In this document: one piece after another, positions 26,270 through 44,400 of the stretch
Layout of the letters: the number at the start of each line of letters is the position of its first letter
Position numbering within the stretch: position 1 is the first letter of the stretch
Assembly (NCBI GenBank): GCA_013365365.1
Contig: JABVXU010000008.1
Coordinates: 186,001-250,000, forward strand
Length of the DNA stretch: 64,000 nucleotides
Reading direction: 5' to 3'
Source: Cruorifilaria tuberocauda
Lineage: Eukaryota; Nematoda; Chromadorea; Rhabditida; Onchocercidae
Translations under genes and position numbers: made by a program
Notes under the pieces: generated by a model
Database searches by the model: none
Seen by the model: only the letters and a program-made list of their open reading frames with translations
What the model was told of the DNA's origin: nothing

Positions 26270-26780
26270 AGTAGATAAAATTCCTTTTTCAATGATATGA
26301 GTATCATTTTGTTATCAAGCTGATGACAATGATGATAATGATGATGGTTACGATAAGAACGATTATGATGGTGATAATGATGATGGTGGTCTATACATGT
26401 TCGATCTAAAACTGATAATGGCCTTTTAAGAATCATCACGGACGAGGACAGCCAATTGATTTTAAGTGTTACTTACCACATAGGGAACGGTTTTTATCAT
26501 GGTTGATCAGATAATGCTGGCGAATATCACAATGTTATTGTTATTGCAAACAGAATTTGTTGTAGGTTTGGTTTGATATGGAATGCCCAATTAATTTACA
26601 GGTGGGTAAGGCGTGAAGTGATCCGATAACTTTGATATTCCAAATAATCCATCATATTTATAATCTGGTACTTCTCGATTTTTCAATCGAAATTGTGCAC
26701 ATTTCAACACATCACGTGTGCTGTTGTTTATATAATCATTGCAACACCACAATAGCAATATCTTACCGCATATCTGATAA
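26270..26780. promoter_or_regulatory. GATA-site-rich region upstream of the GATA factor gene
   Basis: WGATAA cores occur at about 26274 (AGATAA), 26332, 26373, 26412 (TGATAA), 26513 (AGATAA) and 26774 (TGATAA), with further CGATAA sites. Some come from the microsatellite, others from unique sequence. GATA factors often regulate their own genes; whether these sites act is inference. Confidence 0.3.
26316..26395. repeat. GATGAT/GATAAT microsatellite
   Basis: Degenerate trinucleotide-based repeat (gatgacaatgatgataatga and similar), including several TGATAA sites. It lies about 1.4 kb upstream of the GATA factor gene. Confidence 0.75.
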
Positions 26781-27039
26781 CAGTTGAAGAACAGAATGCT
26801 GCATCATAACGTACAATAGGAATAGGTGTAGGAATCAGATTAAAATAAGAAACATGGGATCCATTTCAGGAATATAACTTCGAAAAGTAACTGATACCTA
26901 AAAAACAGCTGAAAATGTTTGGTTCATGATGAACATAACACCAGCATGGCGCCTCACCACAACATATATGTTTTTCTCGAAAATATATCCAAATTTATGC
27001 ACCCTACGCACGAGCACCTCCATTCAATGGTCATCGGGA

Positions 27040-27112
27040 TATTTGTCTTTCTGTCCGTTCGTCTATCTGTCTACTTCTTGTTCGTCTGCCCATTTGTCTG
27101 TCTGTTGGTTAT
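27040..27112. repeat. Degenerate CTGT-type low-complexity tract
   Basis: Imperfect repeats of TCTGTC/TCTATC/TTTGTC. Open frames across it are artefacts of the repeat. It lies about 0.65 kb upstream of the GATA factor start codon. Confidence 0.6.
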
Positions 27113-27757
27113 TCATATTGTTATCAATGAATTGCTGATGCTGTAACTGATATAATTTTTTGTTCGTCAAACGTAACTTGATATTTTGCTCTTCTGAAAT
27201 CGAAATGATCTGGTTTGATTTGAGGTGTGAACTTTTGATTAAAAGTCGGGCCATTCGAAATTTAAAAAGCATCTTCGAATTTAGAAACTATCTTTTCATC
27301 TAATTCGTCTTATTTTTTTCTGAATGCTTGGCACAGCTTTTGAATAAACGGTATAATTTCCACCAATCATTCTGATTTTTGCAAATATCACAGTCTTCAT
27401 ACTTCACAAAACTCTAACGCTAGGATGATTTTTTTACTCTTTTTAACCTTTCTCTTGTTTTAATTTGTAAAAGTTCAGCAACCCATAAAATGAATTATGA
27501 GCTAATCTTTAATATAATGCCATATTTCGAAACAATAAAACGATTATGCGTACTGCATTTTTTGCCATATTTTGTCCTTATATCTCGCATAACCTTTTTG
27601 AAAATATCAAACGTTGAACATGTTATGCAGAGAATGTCCCTGAAAATTCAAAGTTAAAAAAAACCCCTATTTTAGAAAAGATTTTCAATTATTAGAGCAT
27701 CAAGCTGGAACAAAGAAAGGCCAAATAACTGTGTGTTTTTCTATACATTCTGTGGAA

Positions 27758-34244
<6,487 letters not shown>

Positions 34245-35744
34245 CTGAACCATATTATTAAAAATTTTCCCGAAAATAATTTCCAGATTTTCAAATCAGT
34301 TCTGTATGTTGTGATCCATGAAAAGCGAGCTTAGTTATTTATGTCTCTCTTCATTCTATATTTCTATGCCTGAGACTTTTTTCCTTCGAAATATTTTATA
34401 TTTTCCTTCCTTGTTTTTTACTTAAGATTTTAAAACTTTCTATTCACTTAACTGAAATAACTGTACATTTATTAGAGAGAATGAGAAGTAAATCGGGATG
34501 AAATGCATACGAATTTCATGTGATCCTTGTTAATAATGAGACAAAGCATGCATCGACCTAAAACACGCTTCTATTTTAATAGTGATAAAGTGATAACTTT
34601 TCGGATCTTTTGTATAATGGTTTTTTATGGTTCTGGTCTGTTTATTAAGTGGTTTTCTCGAAGTGCCTTCTGTTTAATTCATTGTAAAATTAAACTATTT
34701 GATATATTTCATGTTTGAATTCTATCATTTCTCCCGTTCCTCTCATTATTAAATTCGAACATAATTCATTCGGCATCAACAATACATTATGAAAACTTTA
34801 CTTTTCAAACAGATTTTATGAATGACCAATCTTGAGTTTTCAAAAATAATTTTGTATAGATGATTTTCAAATTTCTTGACCTGAATCACTGCTAATTGGT
34901 TCAAATTATTCAATTGAATGAAGAAGCCATTATTTTACTTAGAAATCATGAATTTTACTTTTTATTCTTCGAACCAGGCACTTTTTAAGGCAATGATTAT
35001 TTAAAGTAAAATACCATAATTTCATGATTTGGTACGGATTAATTTTTTTTTAATTAGAGGCATTATAATTGCATAGAAGCAAAGTATTTTGTTATTTAAC
35101 TTTTCAAAGACGTATTTTTAATGTTGAAATAACGAAATAACTTTTCATCAAACAGTTTTAACATAGTTCTAGAATGTTGGCTGTTCTGAAAGCTTATCAT
35201 AATATGTGTTATGATTTTGAATAGCCTCACGACAATTTTGTCAGATTTCATTCCCATTTCTCCATTGTTGCATAAGTTTGATCATCGAGAATTATATGTG
35301 CAAGACCCGTGATAATAAATAGGGACAAAATAACGAACTGCAACAAGCATTCCATCATGATGTAATGATACTTCCAAGTATCAATTATTGAGATTCAATG
35401 TTATTCAACACGTGTAAACTTATTCGTTTCTAATCTTGAGTCTTCTTAAAAGAGCATAAAATTTCTCGAGGTTTATGTACACCCGGAAGGGTATAGTTAG
35501 GTTTTACAATTAATGAAGTAGTCTGTCCTTCTAGAGAATAGGTAGATTTTCTTTCCGCATGTGTTGAACGATAATTTTCACAGTTCTTACCTTGAATAAC
35601 TTGACTTTTTTATGCTTTTGTTATACATTAAATCATTTTATATGAAGAAATTTGAATTATTTTTATTATCACCTAAAAGGTCACTCGTGAAACTGTGGAA
35701 AAAAGATAGAAAAAGCTAACTGGGAAATGTCCCTTTTTTATAAT

Positions 35745-35813
35745 TTTTACTAAGCTTAAGAACGTCATTCATTCTGTTGAGGAGAATGAATGACGTTCTT
35801 AAGCTTAGTAAAA
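35745..35813. repeat. Perfect 31-bp inverted repeat with 7-nt loop
   Basis: The left arm at 35745-35775 (ttttactaagcttaagaacg and then tcattcattct) is the exact reverse complement of the right arm at 35783-35813. The loop is gttgagg. No mismatch occurs in 31 pairs. Confidence 0.95.
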
Positions 35814-37380
35814 TCGTCATACTTTCTTTATTATATCAACTTGCATAGAAGTAAAAAAACTTTTTTATTTTACTTTTCTTCTCTAGAAGGATATAAGCTT
35901 TGACCGGAAATAATACAAAAAAGATACTTTTTATTATTTTTTTATTAGTTTGATATTCAAATTAGGAAATGACTTGGTTTATTTGGAATTACATTCACTT
36001 GCCTTCTGGCGCCGTTCATTGCTGATATCTACCGGAAATTCATTTGAACAAAAACGTATTTTGATTTAATGTTATCGGCTTTCTTTCCGTCACAATGGAA
36101 GAATTTGTCACCAAGCATGATTTTTTTATGCCAATTAATTAGTACACTGCATAAGGACTGGCACGTAATTTTTAACATAAGAATAAGTGTTACTTGAAAT
36201 TCTAATAACAGATTTTCAATGGCTCTAAATAATACGTCATCTCAAAATCTCTGATACTTCTCACCTAGCGATACGCTCTTTATGATTGGCGTTTATCAGC
36301 CAATATCCAATCTTGATCATATCGTTGATAATAATATTCCAGATATCGCAATTAGACCATAAAATATTCATCGAATTTGTTGTTATCAAAAATGTTATTT
36401 AAATGTGCAAATTCAACAAAACCACTATAGAACGACAAGTATGAGCTAGAAATTTAGGTTAGTCGGTTAGTTAGGGAGGAATTTCAGGATTCTGATGGAT
36501 GAAGTGAGTCCAGTTACCAGCAAAACTCGTTTCACTTCTTAATGAAATTCTTCACTCCTTACCTTTCTATCAACTCACCTTCCTTCCTTTTACCCCCACG
36601 ATATCGTCTGATGCAATCAGTTTAGTCAGTTTAGTGCTGGCAAAAGCGAGGTCGTTTGATCGTTATCTGGTTCGCTAGCTCCTCTTCCATCATCAACTTG
36701 TCCGTTCGTCCTCCTTTTTCATAAAAAGGTCGTTTCACAAAATTATTCAAACTGACAAAATCACATACATATTCTAAAATTTTAACATGTTTTTATTTAA
36801 CTAATCAATAAAGAACCTATTCCTATGTCCTTCTCTCATCCACCAATCAAAATACAACGCTCAAAAATATTATCGATGAATTGATTTAAAATTTTCTATA
36901 TTATATTATTATGGATTTAGTAATGACCATAGCAACAGAGAATGATTCAAATTTAGAAAAGCATGATTACTAAAAGTCCTAAATTAAATTATTTTACTTA
37001 AAATTAAAATTTTAAGGATTCAATAGCTGTTGATATGTTCTGAGTTGAATTTTTCAGATCTTTTGATTGATAAAAATTGGCGGACCAATTAATATTATTG
37101 TTTTTATCAGAAAAATAAATGTTCGAAGGCGAGTTTCTTGTAATTCGTTCTATATTAACGACATTAAATGTTTACCTGCACTTCTCTTCGAAACAAAAAA
37201 GCAAAATCAAATTTCACCAATATTTTCACAAAAAAAGAAGTTAATAAATTTTATGGGCCATAACATACATTGTAAATATATTTGAATTCTATTTGAAAAA
37301 TTGGAAATCTTCTTGTACTGTAGTAGAAAATTTCGATAGCTAAAGAGTTTTACTTTCAGAGTGAAGAACAATTCCTTTCC

Positions 37381-37406
37381 CACTTTTTACTAATTAGTAA
37401 AAAGTG
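37381..37406. repeat. Perfect 26-bp palindrome
   Basis: cactttttactaa is followed directly by its reverse complement ttagtaaaaagtg, with no spacer. Non-coding. Confidence 0.9.
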
Positions 37407-40400
37407 ATTCTCTTTTTCTGAGCAAAACACAAGTTAAGGAAGACAAAAACAACCATACAGTGTTTCATGCTTTCCTTACAGTATATTAAAAAATTGATAT
37501 GGATGTGATAATGCGTGCATTTTATTGACTTCGGTAAATAAATGAAACTTTGATCAACTATGAATTAAGTTTAAGTTTTTTTGGAACTTAATTCGGAAAA
37601 AATCCCAATAAGTGCAATCTGAGAATCCTGCTATCTCTTCAGTGATTAATTTATTAAAAACCTAAAAATTCACTGATATGCCATCCTAAGACAAATATCA
37701 GACAGCGATTCTCAACATAATAAAAGTATCAACGTTATTCTTGACGCTCCGCGAAAAAAAATGCAGTCATCTAAATTGATCCATATTCATTTTCCATTAA
37801 AAGTAATCACATTTGGAAAAGGTTGTCGTTGTTGTCATGTTTTTAAAATTTCAATTATTTAATCAGGGATTGCAAAGGAGTAAGGACAATGGTACCCATA
37901 TCATGATGTAAATACATTAACTCACATTTATGCAAAATAAATATATGAGCGCATGTTTCTACTTCGAAATTTGAAATTGGTTTTTAAAGCTCTTTTTTTT
38001 GCAAGATGTATGTTAAATTTAAGCATCTGTGAAATCCATCGAAAATCTATACATAAGGAATCAGATCATCATGAATAATACATCCGAAAAAAACATATTC
38101 TTTACTGAATGCTTCTGCATGAGGTGTAGGAGCTGAGCTAAAAAAAAATCCATAGAATTGAGCTAAGAGTGTAACGGCATGATATTCTGTTTCCGCTTTT
38201 TCGTTTCGGTGCTCGAATGTGTTTGACATATTTACGATTGGACTATTTTAAGGGTTATATTCAATTATGAAGTGATACGCCTCAATCACTATCAGTTCTG
38301 TTTAAGAGATTTCAACATCAACCAATAGACAATACAATTCCCTTCTACATTTCAAACCATGATATCAATTAAATTTTAGTTTAGATATTATAGCTAAATA
38401 TTTCCGTTCAAATAGTAGAATATTACAGTAACTGGATGAGTGATTTTCATTTTTTGATGAAATGATTGCACTTTTGCAAAATTGTACACTTTCTACGTTG
38501 AGTATCGGTTCTGGAAATAATTTTTTTTTCAAATTCATTATTAAAACTTGATAACAAGCAAAAATTTCAAACTTATATGTCTTAGAAAATATGCATCAAA
38601 ATTATAGATAATAGATTTGCAGAAAATTAAAGGAATCTATTTTTAGTATTTGCATCAGTTGATATCACCAACATGATCTTTGATTTTTTCTACATAACAG
38701 ACATCCAGTAGCACATATTTATTTCAGAAATACGGTAATATGATTATACGAATCCTAAGTATCATTTGTCATCGAAAAAGTTTATTGTTGGAGTTTAAAA
38801 CCAAAAACTGTCCTCTGGCGATTTAATTTTTTGAGATATTGTTAATAAACAATCAGGAAATTTACATGCTTCGATTGTAACAATATCACACATACAATGC
38901 TTATAGTCAAAAATGTTTATTAAAGACTGGTTAAAGAAACTGATTACACAATTTGGTTTTACAGCTGTAAGTGCGGAAGATACAGTATCTCTTCTCTCCC
39001 AAGTAAAAATATTCAAAACAAGGAGGCATTTCCAATGTTCTCTTATTCTAGCAACACAAATTTGCATCCATGGAAAAAAATTGAATGCTAATGAAATAAA
39101 ATAGCAATCAGGAAAACATTTCTAAGATTAATGTGTTGCATAACTAATCATATTTCACTCTGCCTCCAATTTTGATAACTTATTAGAACGAAAAGCAATG
39201 AACAAATTTTATCAACATTGTGTACTTAAATATTATCCCGCTGAAATGAATGATGTACCACTTCTCCACAAAACTGTAACTTTAATATTCACAATTCAAA
39301 TATCGAATGTATTTTCAATCTAAGAACTAATACTGAAATATTTGCAAAATTAGTAAACGTCTCGAATTTTATTATAAAATTAATTTTAAAATTGCATACC
39401 ATAAATTATTCTCTGACTGAAACTGTAAAAGATGATCAGAAAATTATGAGTTTAGACTACAACGGCCAAATTAACGAGGACTGATGGCTTGAAGTATATA
39501 TCCCACAAAAAATCTAAATTTCGTTTCTTCAACATGAAACTATTCTTTATTATTTCAAATTCTTATCGTACAGCCTATCAAAGGAAAGACTTAAAACTAT
39601 TATAAATAATTCATGAATTGTGGAATTTCGAAGATCAATTACAGGTGCTTTAAAACATTTTCAGCACAATGTTGTCGATATTTGATCGAAAACCGCTGTG
39701 TAAGAGGTACTTAATATCATTTCCAAATAAAAATATTCCGTCATATAATTTTCCAATTCTAAGTCATATAATTTCACATGCTTACGTTGTAAAATTTTTA
39801 ACTTTTTTATTTAAAAGAAATCCAGAATAATATATTTCCTAACCTGCATTTCATTTTCAATTCATTCTCGGGTTCTAACTTTTGATGTAGTTATAAGTTA
39901 TCAGTCCAAATCAGTAAGAAATCCTCTAGCCTTCATTTTCATTCAGTGAAGAAAAGTTAAAGAACATAAACAAAAAAGGAGTTCGTTATATCAAAGAAAT
40001 AAACAAGGATTAAAATTACAAGCGGTTGTTAGAATCAGATTTGGATCTGCATATGATTCAAAAGAATTTGAACAAGCGAAACGATAGTTGTAAGAATTTC
40101 GAACTATTATCTAAAATTTTAGACTGTATACGTTCAGAATCTAGAACTGTTAATTATTAACAGCATACTTTCCATGACAATACCGATGAAATGAAAAAAT
40201 CAGTTAGTTGAGAAAAAAGCACAATTTGTAGAAAAATTTCTCAGTAAATGAACTTACAAAAGTTTCAAGAAACTGATCATTCAGAAACTTCTGTTATTTT
40301 CTTAATGCTAATGCTTATCCCACTTTCATAAGTTTTCTTTCCAGAGCTCTTGTTGAAATAGTTTTACAAAAAATAAAATTTTATTTAAATTAACAAAATA

Positions 40401-41428
40401 CAAACATTCCTTGCAGTCGAGCTAATACAATTTAGAAGACATAATGTTAATAGATATCCTTTTTGTAATAAGGAATTTTTAGCTGCATATCATTTGTAAC
40501 TCCCCATTTCACTAACTGCGAGGAGATTCAACCTTTGTAGTTGAAGAAATAAATTGCGAGAAAGACTTCAAGGATGTGGCATTCCAATCTAACAGCTATT
40601 ATGCTAATGTTATTGAAGTTATAAATTAAAAAGTTATTTTCCAGTCTATTTACAAAACTAGCCCATAAAGGGTATAGTCACCTCTAGATCACTTAATAGC
40701 GATCTGAGTTTTCATTCTCAAATGTAAAAGCAATACAACATATATGCGCAAATTATCAAAAATTTTCATAAGGGCTAATGGATAGTAAAATCAGTTACGG
40801 TAATAAGTGCCAATAGTAGATAAATTAAAATATACTCACAAGACTCATCACTGAAAAAGCTAGTTTTTGCGGGATACTTTTTTATATAAGCATGCAATAT
40901 GATAATGCACCATACGAAAACATTTCAAATAATAGTTCTTTATATAGAGTTATGAGATGTGATTATTCCTTGGACAGAGATAATCAAAATCAACAAACAG
41001 TAACCAACATAGAATCAATGAAAAGGACCATCCAATATAGCAATGCAAATTACAGTTGATATGGTCTTAGATATAAAAATAACTGTTTGAAGTAATTTTC
41101 TAAATGTACAAAAAACCAAATTTGAAAAAAACCAAATTTATTTGCTGAGAGAAACTAAATCAGAAAAAAACTTAAGAATTTAAAGAGCTTAATAACTGTA
41201 TCCCTAAAGTTACCGGTGAAAAACGCTTCACAAAGAGACAAGAAATCTAACTTAGTACATATAAAGTACATATTTATAAATTAAGAAAAAACATTTCTCA
41301 TTCGAAAATAACACATCACATATTAATGTAACAAAAGAAATATACTTGAACAAACTGTAAAAATTCCCACCCTAAAATGAAATATCAAAAAAGGAATTAA
41401 AGTGTTAATCAGGAGCAGAGCAAACTTA

Positions 41429-44400
41429 TCACTCATCATTTCCTAAATTTAAATCATCAATATTGAATGCAGCACCGTCATCAAACTGATCATCGTCTTC
41501 GTCGTCACTCCAAGCTATTAATCCCTCTTGATTTCTTATTTCTGCATCCTGCACCACCTGCAAATACATTAAAATCCCATAATACTCGACCAGAAAATTT
41601 AAAAATTAGAAAAAAAAATTATTTAACCGATGATTTGATGAGATTCTCTGTTAAAGAAATCAGTTATACAAATTAATTTCTCTATATAACATGTAATTGA
41701 TTTTCAGTAATTCCAGCAAAAAGTACATAATGCACTGTGTAAGAAAAGCACTTGCTTCGGGCTGAGGTTGAGCAACATTTCCAACAATATCCGGTTCTCC
41801 ATCTGAAGGAACGATATCTGGTCGAGTGCGGTCGCGTACAATATCTGGGCCCATGGCTGCAGCCAACAAATTTCTCTGGAGTATAAGAAAATTAGCATTT
41901 CATCTTGAACAATAACACATTCAGAAGTACGACTTTGAATGAAGCCTATCTCAATTCCTATCGTAATGTGGCAGTCATCCACATAAAAATTCCAAAGTTA
42001 TCTACTGGTAAAAAAAAGTGGAAAAAAATACCTCTTCTTCTTCACTGTCTTCAGTAATATCAGAATTTATATCAGCTGGTGCTGTGACCTCTAGAGAAGA
42101 TGAAAGAGCCGCTGAAGTATGAGATGATGGTGAGCAAAGGCATTGCCGTGACAAAGATTTGGAAGAGTCGCTTATTGCAATTGTTGAATCAGTTTCAGAA
42201 ATTAGAGTTGTGCAAGACTTATAAAGAGTTTCGGACGAAATCTGCGATAATGGAGTGGTAGAAGTCGTAAGTATTTTCGAAGAATTTTGAGTGATCTGTG
42301 AATTTACCGATAATAAGGTTGTATCGACTGCAATCTCAGATGCATCTACAACCCTACTGTCTAGAACCGTGCTTCCGTTTCTCAACAATTCCACAGCTCC
42401 ATCTCCGTTAAAGATTAATACGCCTGAAACACACTTTATTACAACTTCCAGCACTTTTCTCCTATCTTTTTTAATAATTTAATGAGTAACCTGATTTTTC
42501 TGCCTCCGACATTTCTTCGAGAATATTACGTTGTGCATTAGTTGGTGGGTGTGCTGATGCTTTAATTGGCAACTTCGATAATTCCTTGAGAAACCGCTCC
42601 GCTTTCAATGTTTCACTGAAATCCGAGAAAAGATTGGGATATTTTGATGGTTCTGCGAGACTTTCACCGATGTCCTGAAATAGAGTCTTACCGAAATATA
42701 TCTAAATAAGAAACCAAAAAATTACAGATGTGAAATGAATGCAACGAAAACCTTCTGTCCGTTTAATATCTTACGGGAAATCTTCTCTTTCCATAACGAT
42801 ACAACACGTTCAACCTGAAATATGAAGTCCTCGATTCAAGATATTTATGAAAAAATAACAGGATATGGATCCGTTCAAAAGAAGAAAAGAAACAAGAACA
42901 ATAATTACTATTATATTAAATGTGCTTACACTAACCTGAGACGGACAATATGTGCGTGCAAAAAACGTTGCCTCTGGAAGACGATCAGTAAAAATCAAAA
43001 TCTCGAAGCATTTATCCAAATCGCCGAGCAGAAGGTATGAAAGGAAAGATGAGTTATGTTGCGCCGAAAGCTGTGCATCGGATGCTAACTTAGACAACTA
43101 AAAAAAAGGAAAAATGGTCATTGAAGTTTCTGCTTGTTCTAACAGTTACAGTTCAATGAAAGAGCAAGTTCCACATCCTTTCCCGCTTGATTTATATTCC
43201 AAACATTGTTTTTTCCTATTAAATATAATGCACTAATGTCAAACAACGGTAAGTCATTCACGGAGATCTCTAAGTATGTAATTCGCTAATGTAAAAATCT
43301 CAATAAAAATGAAGAATGGATAAATAGTATCAACGCCTTCATAAATTTGATATCATAGAAGACCGCTAATTCCAGTTCTCAAAAAACTAATGCATTCGAA
43401 AAGAGAAATGAAAATTCCAGAAACACTTACTAATGCTGCTGATCCGGCAGATGTAGCCAACAATAACAATCCACCGTAATCACGAGCCCGACCAAGGCAT
43501 TCTCCGGCTAACATAAGTTCGCTCTGCAGTGTAGCTGCTTGGGAAAGCTGTCGCCACTTTTCCTCCGAATCAGCAGCTACGGCAAGATCATACGCCAATT
43601 TTAAATCTCCAAGGGAAAGAGCAAGCTCAAAGCGATGGTCTGGATCCTGACTAACCACCAGAGCTTGTTTCTTAAATCCTTGTTTTTCAAGGAAATGCGC
43701 TACACGAGTTCGATGATCACGTGGTATCACTGACAACATCTTCAAAATTTACCACTGCTGGCAAGATATAATGAAATTTCAGGATTCGAAATTTTCAAAT
43801 TTCGTAAAACCAAAGATAACGAGTTTAACAACTTCAAGTGCCAAATTCCAAAATCTTACGGTATTCGCTGTGTCAAAATCTCGACGCATAACCGCAGTTT
43901 GGTACTCAAGAACTGATAACAGCAAGCGATAGGAAACGAAGTTATGATCTTTGTCACACAAATACAGCCTGCTTTCATTTGGAGTATACCCCAGCTATAA
44001 TGTGGAAAACATATTTGAACTTTACAAGAAGAAAAAGCTACGAGATTAAAATGCTTTCTTCAAACCCTATCCAATAATTAAAAGAATGTGGCCTTTCTGC
44101 TTTTATTCCTACTATTAGGTCGACGATTGATGATTTTAATGCCCTATTAAATGATAGTTCTAACTCACTAAATAGAGAGGACGATCCATATGGGCGATGG
44201 TGACTATTTCTCCTCCGACATAATAGTTCAGTCGATTTAAGTCAGTAGTAAATATGAAGCAATCACCAATCCATATCGCTGTCTTGACACTTTCCTGTAC
44301 TTCACCTAGAAGATCAGAAAAAGTGTGACTAATTATCCTATTATTAAAGTATTTGCTTCATGAAATCTGTGAATACTGAAATCCATTTTCATTTTTTTCA

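Larger units (their letters stand above)
12851..27757. other. 15-kb gene-poor region upstream of the GATA factor gene
   Basis: No convincing coding exons were found on either strand. Open frames here are short, of low complexity and belong to no family I recognise. Contents I can support are a candidate alternative catenin exon at 13186, short repeated units at 13361 and 24193 and at 14082-14381, a tandem repeat at 16881, a purine-rich G-quadruplex motif at 25998 and GAT/GATA-rich sequence at 24291-24352 and 26270-26780. Position and size fit the cis-regulatory domain of the downstream developmental regulator. Confidence 0.6.
34245..41428. other. 7-kb intergenic region between the GATA factor and coatomer genes
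   Basis: The two genes converge here, so both 3' UTRs should lie at its ends. Otherwise I see no exon chain. It contains a perfect hairpin at 35745-35813 and a perfect palindrome at 37381-37406. Remaining sequence is AT-rich and shows nothing else I can name. Confidence 0.6.
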
